Shown here: positions 36,681 to 50,867 of the stretch, one piece after another | How positions within the stretch are numbered: the first letter of the stretch is position 1 | Layout of the letters: each line of letters begins with the position of its first letter | Notes under the pieces: generated by a model | Database searches by the model: none | The model's input: only the letters and a program-made list of their open reading frames with translations | What the model was told of the DNA's origin: nothing | From: Gymnorhina tibicen | Lineage: Eukaryota; Chordata; Aves; Passeriformes; Artamidae | Assembly: GCA_013399875.1 (NCBI GenBank) | Contig: VXAZ01006882.1 | Location: forward strand, 124,001 to 188,000 | DNA: 64,000 nucleotides | Direction of reading: 5' to 3' | Translations under genes and position numbers: made by a program

Positions 36681-39600
36681 GTTCGTGTTGAGAGAACATG
36701 AAAGAGATCAGTCTAAGGTCCCAAGGTATCACCAGAAAATGCAGTTTATGGTTATGCTTTCTACCGGCAAGACAATCAGTGGATTACACAAAGTTACCCA
36801 CGTAAAGAATCAAGCCTTACGCTAAAAGATATAGAATGGAGGAGGAAGTTAAAAAAAACCCCACACAACACAATTCCCCCTCCTTTTAATTCTCATGTCC
36901 ATGCAAGTGTGTTTCCCTTCTATTTCCCTAACTCCGTAAAACAGCAGAAGGAATGCAGCTCCCTGCTGCAAGAGTTTTAGTAATCTCAGCTGGAGACACA
37001 CAAAGTCCTGACTCCACAGCTTGGCAGGTAAAAGACTTTTCCTGTTAATTTAAAAATGCATTGTTACACGTTTAAAATCAAGCAAAGTGAAACAATCTGT
37101 AACTGATTTTAAAAATTCTTATTCCAGGATCATTTTTCGTACCTGTTTCGGCTAAAATATTTTTTCCCATATTCCATGTGTCTCCACTGCTGGAGCAGTT
37201 TTCTTGTAACTGCAACAATTCTCCCACATCACTCTTTCTGTTGTGATTTTTTCATCCTGGCCTTTTAACTGAGGTCAAGTGCATGTTTGATATTTCATAC
37301 CTTTTCTGTGCACTTTCAGACTCACATCTGAAAAGACTTTTCTGTTGATTATTTTTAGCCTTCTTCACTCTGGGCTAATTTTCAATGGAATCCTTCATAT
37401 TGCAAACTATATAATCAGAACATTAACCCCCAAATCTTCCATGGTCCTTGGCAACCATACACAACAAGAAACATGTTAAAAATCACATGCTTTGCTCTCA
37501 CTTTAAAAGGTTAAAGCTGAGACTGAATTTCCCATAATCACAAGCAATTCAGAGGCTTTCAGGCAACAATTCACTTCCAATACATGGATTGTGGACTGTT
37601 TACCTCAAGGCAACACAGCAGTGCTGAGGCATAACCTAAAAATGGGCACATTACACTTACAGGCAGCCACCTCCCACAAAAGAAATGGCATCCAAGAGTC
37701 CACCAAGGTTTGTAGAGAAAACACACTGTGAATTCCTCATTTGTTTGAATTGCTAATACTTCTGTATTCCACTAGTTTGATTGCCTGGTTAGCAACAGTG
37801 TTTCAAAATCACTGGAACTGATGGGAATTAACATTTTAGGAGGCTTTTTTTTTTGCTCTGCTGCAGGTGGCTCTGAGAAATATATCTAGACTGGGGAGAA
37901 AAGACCAGCAACTACATCTTCTGCTTGTGTTTGGATGAGCAGCTCTCTGACAGAAGAATTACATATGTTCTCTGTGATTTCAGGGCCCACAGCTAAAAAG
38001 GTCTCTCCTGCCTTAGTGCCCTACAAGAAAGATTTTAACATCACTTGAAGATTTTGTCCAGTGCCTCAGAGTGTCACTAAAGCATAAGGACGCAGTAAAG
38101 TGCTTCTAATCTCTCTGATAATGTGATTATGCCATGATAATCAGGCTCCCAAGAATTCCCACTGTTTCTTTTGAAGTCTGTGTGGATGGAAATCATGTTT
38201 TCTATGCTGAAACAAAAGACTTGCCTTCACTGCTAAAAAAGCAGCATTTTTCATCACTCAGCAGCACTCCCATGAACTGTTCCAAGATGAGAGCATTATA
38301 CAGAGCAGGCACAGTGGCATGCAGGAGCAGTTCGAGGATAACAGCACAATGAAGACTCAGGTTTTACCATAAGGTAAATTTACAGAGCTCAGTGCCAGGT
38401 GGAACTTCTGTCTGACCTCAACGAGCTTACCTCATCTTTACTGTGCTTTGGTATCAGGATTGCTCTTACTTATCCAAAGGATAAAAATAAAACATCTCTT
38501 AGCAGTGAGGACAAGCTGAAATATAAAATGTGGATTACATCAAACAAAAACTACAATGAATCACCAGAGCTCCCTCTTTTTAATCTTAATGTTTAACATA
38601 TATAGTATATACAGTAGCCTGCAGAAAAGGTATTAGCAATTAATGCAAGCAGTATATTTTTGGTTTCCCAGCTGCATGACAATTGTTTTCAAAAAGAGGA
38701 AAATTATAGAATGCTAATAACACCAAGCAATAACAAAGTCAATGAAATTACTGTGACTTGTGAATATTCTCTCAAATGCCCTCTAGAATTTCATATATTT
38801 GACAGCTATGACCTGCATTCTCAAACATATTTGTGCACCAGGCTTTTACAATGCAGCAGCACTAAATGAGATGCCTGTCTGTCTGTAATGAATATGATGC
38901 TGGTAAAAACAGCATTATTTTTTTATATAATGCTTGGGCATTTTCACAGATAATTTTGGATTCTGACCAAATTTGTGTCACAAGTTCAGCACGAATCATA
39001 CGCATCTGTTCAGCACATATCCATTGCAAACCATTACAAATACACAGCTGGCTCAGACATTCAGCTTTCCATTCTCAATGTGTGGTAGGCAAGAGCAAAA
39101 AATGCCTGGAAAAGGAACCTCCCATTGCTTCTGAGTCACCACGCTGCAGAAGGCGGTAAAACCAAACAGCCTGAAAGTGTAATTTGATGGCAGTGTCTTT
39201 CAGGATGGAAAAGGTTCTGCAACATGTACCTTCTTCCTTATACCCTTTAATTCATCTACATCCCAGGGTGTCATGAGGAAAGGCTTGTACGGTGGGTAAT
39301 GATGGGGCCCCTCTGCTGCTGCACAGTCAAACACATCACAGTTTCTCTATTGCCCCTACCCCTTTTGCCAACTCTAATACCCCACATAAATTTTCGCCCA
39401 CTGAAGCAGAGCTACACATAGCATTGCAAATGCCAAACATTCTTTTATTTCCCATTGCCTCTGTGAGCTTGGAGAATAAAGCATAAATCTATTTGATTTG
39501 TCACTGTGCAGAAGAACACGTGTGGAAGTGGTATGGAACCACTGGACAATGCCCCTTATTTCAGGGACGAAAAAACAAGTGCATACTTACTTGGGGAACA

Positions 39601-41249
39601 ATTCTACTGGCCTAAGTCACTGTCATACCAACTCAGTGATTTCTCACCATAAAGGACACTGGAACCCACTAAGTTAGATAAATCTTGCAGCTGTGGTAAC
39701 TAAGCAGAAAATATTACTGATCAGGAAGGGCAGAACTGATCCCTACTTTTGTTAGTAAATTTGTAGACTGCCATATTTCAAGCAGCAAAGCACTATTCAT
39801 TTTCAAAGCAAAATTAAGATCCTGTGTATGAAAAGAGCAACTGAATTTAAATACACTCACGTCTTCTGAAACTAACACATGATTTCTTCTCTGTGAGAAT
39901 TCAGTGACCACATTTTTTAAAAGAGTCTTATTCACATTCTCTATTCCTTCACCCATTATGTCCCCCATAAAACATATTTTATTGACACAAAAGATTGCTG
40001 TTGAAATATTTACTTCATGAGCAAATGCTTTGTAGCTTGAAGCATCTTATGCTTGTTTGATTTCATAAAGGTGAACCAAACAGCCAACCATTAACTCATT
40101 ATGGCCCTAAAAATGCATGTTCTCATATACTGCACACTCTAAGCCTGAAACTTTTAAGGAAGATCTATGTACCCCATTCCCATGTTGTACAGGACAGCCT
40201 GTACAAGGGACCAGTCCCTCAAATGCTCTTTCACACACACAAATTGCATTTTCCATTTAAACCAGGGACATTCTCTCTGATGAGAGACACCAAAAAGCAG
40301 ACACAGGAATCTTGCCAAGCTCGGAGGAGGGGTCTGTCGGTGACTTACCAGTGCAAGGCAGCCGTATCCACTGTGAGCAGCACGGCCTTGGGCCAACCTT
40401 CAACTTTGTACCTCCATTTCCTCCCTTCTCCTCTTCGCTCTGCCCTGCCTTCACAGCAAGATTCCTGCAGCAGTGGTTCTCTCTTGCCAGATAGACAGTG
40501 AGTGGCACAACAGAGTCCTGCTCTCAACTGGGGCCCCAAGGTTCTACTGTAATAATAATAATTACTGATGAAAACCCCTTCACTATTTTCCTAAATTACA
40601 GGTCAGGTATCCAGTGCCCTGCTCACATTCCAGAGTAAGTGATTATTCTCCCTACTGAAAAATGCTTTGTACTTTTAAAGAAAATTATTCTTCAGTTTTT
40701 CTTCTAAAAATTTAGGGGAAGTCCTGTTCAAAATGGTTTCTTTATTTCTGTCATATAATTTACTATTCCTCTACACAGCGTGAGAAGAATACACAGAACT
40801 GTACATGCACACAGAAATAATGGACCAGAAAAAAAGCCTGTGCAATAATCCTGCTTCATTCAGCACCTTCCCAAAAATGTCATTGTTTGGGGTTTTTTCT
40901 GTTTTGTTCTCTGTTTAAGGAAGGATAGTAGAGTAATTTTTTTTTTCATTTCATTTCAACAAAAGAGACTATATTTTTCATGTACCATGTGAAATTCTTT
41001 AGTATCACAACGCCTTTCAGAAGTTTTCTGTTTATGCAAAGCAGCCCTTGGCATGTTCACACTGCCAACAGTCACAGCTGCTCTGGTCATCTCAGGACCA
41101 ATCTTTTAATGTAGTAATGAGCAACTGCAGGCTGAGTGTCATAACAATTTTCAATTTTAGTTCATGTGATAAACTCCATTTTCAAAAATACTTCTGTTAT
41201 TTCCACTAAGCCTGATTAGACATGACTGCAAGTAGAAAATCGAGTTGAT

Positions 41250-41287
41250 TAAAAATGTGTGTGTATGTATGTATATACATATATATG
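41250..41287 (+). repeat. TG/TA-rich simple repeat
   Basis: A short run of tgtg, then tatg units, then tatata-type alternation. Simple-sequence DNA in the long 5' intron. Confidence 0.8.
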
Positions 41288-44200
41288 GTTTTACACCCTA
41301 TTTTTAACTGCTTAAAAAAGTTAATGAAATCTGATTCCATAAATCATTTGATGAATGCTGTATTTCAGTAACAAAGTTGCAATGGATGATTTACCATATT
41401 ATAAACATAGAACTGTCTATGAACCCTAGAAAATTTTTAAGAATTCATTATTTTTAAATTGGATAGTTAAATCTAGGAAATGTTTGTTCCTTAGAATGCT
41501 TGATTTCCAGTTAAAAACTTTCATGAAACATCCTGATCCAATCAATTCCACATATTTGCTATTTCTATTTAAAACACACAAAGAGACCACATACTGTCAT
41601 CTTTTTCCCCACCATGGACAATGCCAGGAGTGACTCAATATTAACTGAGAGTAATTATTCCATTTTATACTTCACGACTTTTTGAAGCAACTATGAAAAA
41701 TGTACAAAAGTCAAAAACGATAACTTGGATTGCTTTTTTGCTTTGATGTTGTGAAATGTCTGAGTTAGATAAGAAAGTAAGCTCATGTGGAAAGGTTCCA
41801 GGCCACAGAGAGCACAGATAACATGAAAGCCCATGAAAGCCCCTTGTGGGCTGTACATCTGTGTGAGAGATGCAGCAGCGAGGCGACAGCTTTCCTGTGC
41901 TGAGCTCCAGAGAGGAGAGGAGCCACGTGTAACACCACAGCAATGATGGGCACTACAGGAACAGAAAGATTTTAGTCATGGGGATTTTTTAAAATAAAGA
42001 ACGAGCAGCAGGATTTACAAAGCAGAGTGGTGACTTACATTGTATTCCAATTAAACGAATAACCGATGTGTGAAAATTAGGAGTTAAAGCTTATTTTTAA
42101 GGAGCTACATTATATATTTGAATTACATTTACTTGCCTTTTTCACAATCAACAGTCAGAATTATGCCTTTTTTTTGAGCAGAAAAAAAGATTTGCAGAGA
42201 CTAGATCCTGATGAAGTGCATCCCAGAGTATCACCACAGCAGAGGTGATCACCCCTGAATCTCCAGCTTATCCACTGTTTATTTAAGCCAATTGGCCGTG
42301 AGCCTCAGGTGATATGTGGTCATCTGAGATGAAATTTGCTATTTGCCACAGCAAAAGCTTTTTTTGCTACCCTGACTGATATCTTTAGGGCCTTTTTGTG
42401 TTTTAAACTGGCAGAGCAATACAAGGTTCATATGCAAATGAAGACAATTCATGTAGACAGCATATGAGACTGACAACGGGCACTCCTCTGAAATCATGCA
42501 CGTGTTTAAGCCTGAATTAGAGGCAGCTGAGGAAATGAGGCATTAAGGAGGAGGTAACATGGGCATGAACAGCTCCTACACCTCATGGAGTTCTGGCACT
42601 ACATTACACTCATCAACATTCAAAAAAATAGGGCTTATATTGAAATACTTGATTATGAAATCTTAACAAAAATGTTGAAGCAAGCAAGGTCTAACTGACT
42701 TCAATTTACTTATGAACTAAGCTTTTTTTTTTTTAAATTTAACAAAAGAGCACAGTACAGCCAAAGATTTGAATGGTTTATGAGATTTTATGGTCTTTTG
42801 CAACCTCAGTTCATATTCTCTCCCTCAAGCCTTCAGTGCCTAATCTCTAAAAAATGTTTTAGAAAGCCTTTAGAGTTCCCCGACCTGTTCACATAGGACA
42901 GCAGCTGTCATAACATTTTCCTGCCCTTAATTGAAGGAAGAGAATTTTTGAGTATTGTGTACATCTCTTGACAGCAGAATAAGTCCTGAGCTGAATTTTA
43001 ATACAGAAGAATTAGTTATTTCAGAAGAAAACACAGGGTTTCCCTAGAACTTCTTTCCATTTTCCTGATGGCTGTACAGGAAAGTGGACAAGGTAGCATA
43101 TACAAAGTATTTTCCTCCCGAGAGTGCACACAAGTCATCTCTGGTGAGAACATGGCAGTGGAAATGACTAAATGGCAGCTCCTTGGCAGTCAGTCCCCAA
43201 AAGGGGAGATGGGTAGAATGAAAAGTGAGGGCCACAGCCCCTCTCTCCCCTGGCTCTGGTTGCCCTGAGTACATATATGTGAGTACATATTATCTCTCCA
43301 ACACATTTCGTAAAACAAGCAAGTTACTGTTCACAAACCATTTAAAGGGGTTTTACTTAACTCATTACTGAGGGAGATACAAAACTAATCATAGATATTA
43401 GACAAGTCTCCTGGGGAAAACAGATGTTGAATCATAGTAACTTCATGGGCAGCCACATCAGGACTGCCGCCCACAAAACCACAGCTTCTGACTCTCCTTA
43501 AGATACACCCTACAACACACAGCTTTCAGGGATCTGCTATGGGCTCATGAGGAAAGAAGAACATGCAGTGTTGTGTTATTTTCCCTTCTACTTATCCCTA
43601 GCACCCCAGAGAACAAACCAAAAAAGCCCGATGTGTTTCTAAAGAACTGTTTAAGTGAACAGCGACAATGAACTTGCTCCCTTCCCCTCTGGCTGGCATT
43701 TCCAAGCTGCCTTCCTCATGGACTCAAGTGACAGAAGATTCATTGTTGCAAAAAAATGTTGTCAGTAGAAAATTAGCTGTATTAAGTAGTGTACTGAACA
43801 AGTGAAATCCTGCCAGTGTCAGGCCTGTTAAGACTATTAAAAGGACATGGTATCTAGAAAGGCAGGGAGGGTTCAGCCACATGCTGAAGCCGAACAGACT
43901 CCAAACCTCTGCAGGGTCCGCTGTGTCCAGATCTGTTAATTTGCTTTGGGCTCCTCTCCAGTTCTTTCCTTTACAACAAACCCATTTTTTAAAATTTCTA
44001 ATTCCCCTTTGCAAGCAAAGGCTACGAGAAGTTAGTGTTTCCTCAGAGACCAAACAGGGATGTGGGCAAAGAGTAGATCTGGCAGGAAGTGACTGCCCAT
44101 ACCCTGCTATTCCTTAGCAGATAGGATGGTTTGGGCTTCCCTGTTGCACTGAGGGGCAGAGCTGCTGAATGTCACACATCCCACACAGGCACTGCCCATG

Positions 44201-44290
44201 GGAATCCTGGCTGTGCATGGAGAAAGGGACAGCTTCACTCTGTAAGAGCAAGAGGAACGACACACCTCAGCGGGCAACTCATGCTTCCAC

Positions 44291-44360
44291 AGAGAGGGAG
44301 GGAAGGAGGGAGGAAGGAAGGAAGGAAGGAAGGAAGGAAGGAAGGAAGGAAGGAAGGAAA
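44291..44360 (+). repeat. (GGAA)n microsatellite
   Basis: Starts as imperfect gagggagggaagg and becomes about 12 perfect ggaa units. It creates a spurious plus-strand reading frame of repeated EGRK. GGAA arrays can bind ETS-family factors, but nothing here shows such a role. Confidence 0.95.
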
Positions 44361-47300
44361 CAGGGAACTGGTAAATAAAAAGACCAAAAGTACCTCTCCA
44401 TTGGCTCACAATTTCTAAGACAAAATTATACCTACACATGACTACCTTCCTCTTTCTGCCTGGGAACTGGAAATCATGCACAGTCAGGACATGTCCTGCT
44501 CCCCCAATTATGCCGAGATAAGGAGATAACTCAGAGATAAGGAACAGACCCAGAAGCGTGAGAGGAAGATAGGGAAAAGGAGCTACAGAAGCCCCTTCTG
44601 CTCTGTAGATGATACAGAGAAATTTCCATTTCCTTCATGCTGTTGGAACAGAGATGTCCTCTTGTACCAGAACTTCCCCAAACAAGAGATTCGACCAGTA
44701 AAGAAAAGAACGAAGATGAAGAAAACAGTAATGAAAAAAACAAGAACCCTGTGGTGGTTTAGGCCAAATTCGGGGAAACGTCCAAAAGGTTAGAGGTTTC
44801 CATGGACAGGAATAGTCACAGAGCTCTAGTGGTCACCCTTACCTTACATGATGCTTTCTTGGCCTTTCTAAAGGGCCTCATGCTGGAGACAAAAAAGTAG
44901 TTCATGAATCTTTTAGAGCAACTTCACGCACTGGAGCTCTTTATTGCAGTTTCACCTACAGATAAGCTATTCCCAGCTTTAGTTTCTATCAGCAACTAAA
45001 CTAAGTTTCCAGTCCATTTAAATCCTGGCAATTATCCTGGGGAACTCATTTCCACAAGATGCATCTACGACAAGCAATTTAAGAGTATTTTTACAGGAAC
45101 AGCCATGCTGAGGAAAACACAAAGATGTACAAGAACAGCTGCAAAAATGTCAGTTAAAGACTTCAAACAAAGATTTGATGTCTCGTGCACTTCTAGAAAG
45201 AAACCACCCACAAATCAACAGGAGCCAGGAAGAAGTTAAAGGGTACCAGTCTTTATGACAATTATTTTGTGCTCACCAGCTGGGTTCCCTGCTAGGCACT
45301 GGAGTGGATAGGCAAGATCCTGCCCAGTTTTTTCTGGGCTAGCAATAGGAATGTTCCCTCTCTTTAGAAAATTTTAGACCCAGATCTGGGATATGCACTC
45401 TGGCTAGGCTTACCTATCCCCAGATTCCTGCGATGCCAAATCAGACCCATCTTTAAATTGTATTAAGGGGCTGTAGAGGTTTGGTCATTCAATGAAATTT
45501 CACTCAATAAAGTATCTGTTTATTGATAGTGTAATCAGAGCAAAAGTGATAATATACAACGCATCTCAAAGGAGAGTGGTCGTTTTTTTCCATGGCAATT
45601 ACTCTAGAGCAAAACCTTCTCTCAAAAGATCATAACTGAGGATCATTTTAATGAAGATGTCAAAATATCATATTAATTCATTAATTAGCAGCAGTAGCTC
45701 TACCGAAGCTATTACTTCCCAATTTTTCACACTTCTTACAGAAGTTTCCTGTATTGCTGTCAACCCTCTCACAGTATCCCAGCTAAAACAGAACAACTTA
45801 TCTTGGTTTAAATGCTGCAAAATTAACAACTAAGAGAACAATCTTTATATTTAACAGCTTGTCTTTGAATCTTCATAAAAGGTGCTCAAGCTTTTCTTAC
45901 TACTCTTTGTGTATCAGCAGATATTCTAGTCCGTAATGTAGCTGCTCATATCAGTGACATTTGTCTTACTGCATTTTGCAATAAATTAAATATTGAGGTG
46001 AATTTGTTGCAGAGACTACTTAATATTAACTAAAGTAATACAGATCTCTTTTCATATTTGGAATAAAACATAGCTGTGGTTTTTCAGTTGGTAATAATAT
46101 CATAATTAAATAAAACTTTTCAGTGATTGTTATTGTGTTCTCTGTTTCTGCAGAATGTAAACTGAATCATTAGAATATGAACAATAGAGATTTGGATCCT
46201 AAGCGTAACATTGGTATTCCAAAAGCAGATTTAAATGTCTGTATCCATTTATGCTTCTAGGAGTTTCTCTCAATTTGTCTCAAATTCCTGAGAGAAAAAG
46301 TGTGTAAAATGCTGAGATAACTGAATATAAAACCTGAACCCTTCCTCTAGTTTAGCTAGCAATCCAAGTCACAGCCTAACCTATTCCGGACAACAATCTC
46401 ATGACTGCTTTTGTGGCTCACTTTTATCATACTGGATTATCCTACTATTTTTCTAATCTAATTATTCTATTACATTTCACTGTTACACAGAAGATGTGTA
46501 TCTATAAATTGCCATAAGCTAAGCAGTGTTCCAGAAAAACAATCTTGTCTTTTCCCCTTTGTTCTTACTCTGCATTACTATGTTCCTTCCCCTGTCCGAT
46601 ATCCAGTGTTTGTGCTATTACAACCAAATTAGTGCTTAGTACAATGTAAATCTGAAAGCAAGTCTGAGCCTGGCATCTGATATATGCAGCATGACTACCT
46701 CTAAGACCTACTACCATATCCTGTATAACATTAATCATGTAGTGAATAAAGTAGCCTCTTTTTTTTGGAAAAGAAAAAAACCACAAAACAAAAAACAACA
46801 ACAAAAAAGCCCCCCTACACATTAAAAAAAAATCCATTTTAGTTGCCAGACCATGTTCCACATGCTAAACATTCTGTTTACAAGGGAGAAACACAGCAAA
46901 ACTTCTCATTATGCACTAAGGTCATTCAGCCCCAAAGGATGCTTCTAGTTAGAAAGGCAGGCGGGGAAAGTAGGCCATGCACAGATCTGGCCAGTACAGG
47001 GTCAGCAGCAAACAATAGATTCCCTGCAAGCAGTTTCCCCTACATTTTGCCTCCCATAGCCTTCCCAGCATGTTCCTGGCACTTCAGAAAGGTCTGAGCA
47101 GCTTTCCTTACACAGGGTTCTGCTAAAAGCAAAAGCATCTGTTGGAACAGATAATATTAGTCAAGATTTAAAACTCAGATGGGAACCATCTCATGCTTAT
47201 TCAAGATAGCAGATTTAGAACAAAACCTCTTCCCAGAGACCTGTTACACAGCAGAGCTGAGGGGAGCTTTGCAAACACGTAAACAATTCACTTTAAAGGA

Positions 47301-50300
47301 AAAAATGGAGTCTGTGAATTCTCATCTATACATTGCTTGGAAATATACAGACCAAAGCAGGAGTGGAGAGTAGTAGAGGTCTGCAAATCTACAAACATAA
47401 CATTTGGAGAGATTCCAGTTATCTCTAGAGGCTTAAGCAGAGCAGGTCCAGGCAAAATTTTACTGCAGTGCCTGATAACATGAAGCGCCAGTCAGTCAGT
47501 GGCTGGTTTACTGGGCAGTGTCAGAGAATAAACTGCAATTAGTAAAAATAACTTCAAACCAAAGTCTGGGAGAGAAAAAAATAGAGGATTTTTCACTTGT
47601 CCTATATAAGTACTATATATTAATCAAGATAAGGACGGAAATGAACTTTTCACCTACTTGAATTCCCACTGGCTAAGGTATATAGAATAAATGATCAATT
47701 CCAGTGTTGCTTGTCATCACATAAATTGTATGTTTAAGTCCTTGGACATTTACTACGTGGCTGTATTAACACTCCAAAAAGCTTCATTCATTTGTTGGTA
47801 TAAACCACACTTCCAGTCTGCTTAATCTTTGACAGACAGGTCTCATTGTCCCCAAAATCCCTCACTACACAATACAACAAAGACTTAAATGACTCTGTAG
47901 GCCTGCTCTGCTACCCACACTGCTCTGCGCTTCCTGCCCATATATCCCTGGAATTCATGACCATGCAGATTACTAAATTACACACTAGGCCAGGGATTAA
48001 GCATGGCTCTTTGTATGGGAGCATCTGAGGTCTGGAAGAAGATTTTACCTGTCATGGTCTGTGCTCACTGGGCCTTGATGAGAGACAGAAGGAAGCAGCG
48101 CTGCAGAAGATCACAAACACTGGTGTGTGATAATCAGCGATCTGTATATGATGACAGGATAACCTGACTGGGGCTGTCCTGCACGCAGGTCTCAGCAGCT
48201 TTACACAGACAATAACCAGCCTACTATATCCAAATCAGCTCAGCAGCTTCTTCCTCCTTAAAATAAAAGGTGAAAGCGCTCCCTGTTCTGACGGATGGCA
48301 AGCCAGAAAATGGCCTTCACTGCACCCAGCAGAACTGAAAAGCCTAAGGGTTAGGAATGTATCCTGCAGTTAAGCAAACATGCCAACAAGACAAAGGGAG
48401 GGGTATGGTAGCTCATCAGTTGTTTTAATTTAGCTGCTAATCAAAGCTGCAATTGTTTCTGATTGTTTTCAGAATGCTTTAAGCTTACATATCTAAAAGA
48501 GTTAAAAATAAAACCAAGGCAAAAAGGCCTGATGTAACAGCATAAATTTAAACACCTTAAGGATATTACATGTCTTTTATCCATTGCTTTTCACTTGAAA
48601 AAACAGAGGCCTTCAGTAGGCCTTAATCTTGATGTCTAGATGAGACTGAGGAGAGTAAAGTAGTCTTTACTCCACTGTAACTCACAGAGGGCTGGCAACT
48701 CCAAGCTTTGGCTAAGTCTGTTCAGTAGTTCAGAAGTTACTGTGACCAGGACAGTATAATGATGGAAATCAGGAAAAGTCTGTAGAGAGACACCACATTT
48801 TACAAAAACAAGGTATTTGCCTTTTTATTTTTTTAAGATATAGTAGGCATTAAAATTTTTTTGCTTTTCTCCTCTTTGCATACATATTCTTCATTCCTAA
48901 TAGCAAATACTGATATCCCGCCAGGTTTTATTAGTTATGTAGCCATAGTGTTCTAAAAAATGATATTGCATTTCTCTTGGTATTTTGCACTCACTTGAAG
49001 TACAGTGAATGACAGGCATTATCTAAGGTCTGAAAGATACAAAGTTCACAGCATAGCCACTTCTACAGATTTGTTTCAGACAGCAAACCCTGCTAAAAAA
49101 AAAAAAATGGGAACCAGTACACCACAATACAGTGATGCTTTAGTTCAACATCATCCTCTTACATCAAAGAGTAGTGTTACTACATGCCAACATGATGACA
49201 TGTCATTTTAGAGAAACCAAAACTGTCTCAGATCTGCAAATAGCCGCCTCGCAGCTCATAAAAAAATGCAACCCCCCAGAAACCCTGGGATGACAAGCAC
49301 TGGAAGCGGATCTGGTCTGCACAGACTCAGCAGGACTCTTTGGAAGTTGCTGCCAGTGCTCCTTTTGCAGCCAGAACAGCCACTGTTGAGCTACACAAAC
49401 TACACTAAGCCCTTTCCCTAGAGCCATCAGCCAGGGAACAACCATTCGACTGCCATTTGAGAAAAATAAGCAAAGCATACTTTAAAAGAATAGAGAAAAA
49501 AAAGAATCCTCTACTGATCACTGCTGCAAACTGGCTTTGTATTTCCTTTGTTCCTGCACTAACTCCAATTTCAGTTAAACCACAGCTAGCTGCAGCAATG
49601 TTTTTCCATAGGATATTTTTTAAAGCCTCACACTATGCTGCATAGCGTGCAACAAACTGTGCCCTCAGCCCACACATACATCCCACCCTTCACACTCTAG
49701 GCTAAATTCTTGATAATCCCCATAGGCATTTATAACAGCCTCTCTTTTAGCCAGCAAGAACAGCAAAACAGTGAGCTGGATCAATGAACACACATTCACT
49801 TCTACAGAGCTTTAGATCACAAAAAGACTGGTATCTCCTCAGTGACATCCCTACAGACAAAGGATGGCTGCAGTGAAGTACAGCCCTGACGTCAGGGACA
49901 GGCATCACTCCTTCACTGCCACTGCTCTTGCCAACACAGCCAATCTTTGCTCGGCCGAATCAGCATCAGCAGAAATGTTGTCTTATATCTGCCACTGACT
50001 GGAAATGCCAGCTCTGCAGGTGTCTGCCAACCAAAGCCTGAGACAAATCATGCCACTGAGGAAGGCTGAAGAGTCAAGGTTTAAAAGCAGAATAAAGGAA
50101 AAAGAATCTGAGAATTGAAAGGAGATAACGTTAGGAAGTACAGAGGAGGCACAACTATACTGTCCACCTTCAGTTTACAGCACAGGCTAATGAGTACATA
50201 CAAGGGAAGCCCACAAAAGTCAACAAACAGTCCTACATGTAGGGTTCTTGTTTCCAGCGTGAAACTAAGCAGCAAGGATGTGCATCAGAGACTGTTGCTG

Positions 50301-50809
50301 GTTGCTTGTTATGTGATTCTGGTGGCCACCTCCTTGATCTTACTGCTGCTCCAAATGGTAAATCCAAGAAACAGACCCACAAATGCTGAGCTGCAGTTCC
50401 ACAGGTGGTCATGGGAAAGGCAGGCTGCAGAGCCCGGCTTTCAGTTTCCCAGTTCTCACAGAGGACATGCCCAAGCACAGGACTTGCATCCTGAACACCA
50501 GGATTTTACTTGAGTCTCAAAAGCTGCATCATTATCTCTTTACTTTCCAGAAACAACATTTTTCCACTGACACAAGTAACACTGCAGTGTCAAAGCTCTT
50601 ATCAGTCAACTGGAATAACAGCTATTTTATCCCGGGGAAGTGAAATTTCACTATCCAGAAACTTTGTCTTTGCTGAACAAATAAAAGAAAAGAAAAATAT
50701 TTTTTCCTTGTCTTTGCAGTATTAGATGCAGCAGCAAGTGGGGAAGAAATCTGGGACTCCTATTGTTAAGACTGTGATTACCAGTATCAAGTCGACATTA
50801 TTTATTTTG

Positions 50810-50867
50810 ATAGATTTTTTTCTATCTACATCATTTCAGTAGATTTTTATCTACTACATCATTCTAG
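50810..50867 (+). repeat. Imperfect tandem duplication of about 29 bp
   Basis: Two adjacent units share the pattern tagattttt-tct-ctacatcatt-tag: the first at about 50,810-50,839 and the second at about 50,840-50,867. Recent local duplication in the intron; no function evident. Confidence 0.75.

Noticed and set aside
36143..36691. 182-codon plus-strand open frame
   Set aside because: Its first two-thirds are antisense CR1 sequence and the rest is the CpG patch; no domain, start context or homology visible.
42128..42170. Minus-strand DCEKGK followed by a gt as COL4A6 exon 2
   Set aside because: The rest of the frame (GIILTVDCEKG) lacks the other conserved cysteines and Gly pairs; chance match.
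44131..44481. Open frames rich in EGRK/EGR or LPSF repeats on both strands
   Set aside because: Produced by the (GGAA)n microsatellite.
44745..44830. tgtggtggtttaggcc as the start of an avian LTR element
   Set aside because: Only the first bases resemble an LTR; the following sequence, a partner LTR and internal viral genes were not found.
46565..46861. Minus frame with a hydrophobic N-terminus resembling a signal peptide
   Set aside because: The hydrophobic run comes from T-rich/A-rich low-complexity DNA and no downstream donor continues into a 7S domain.
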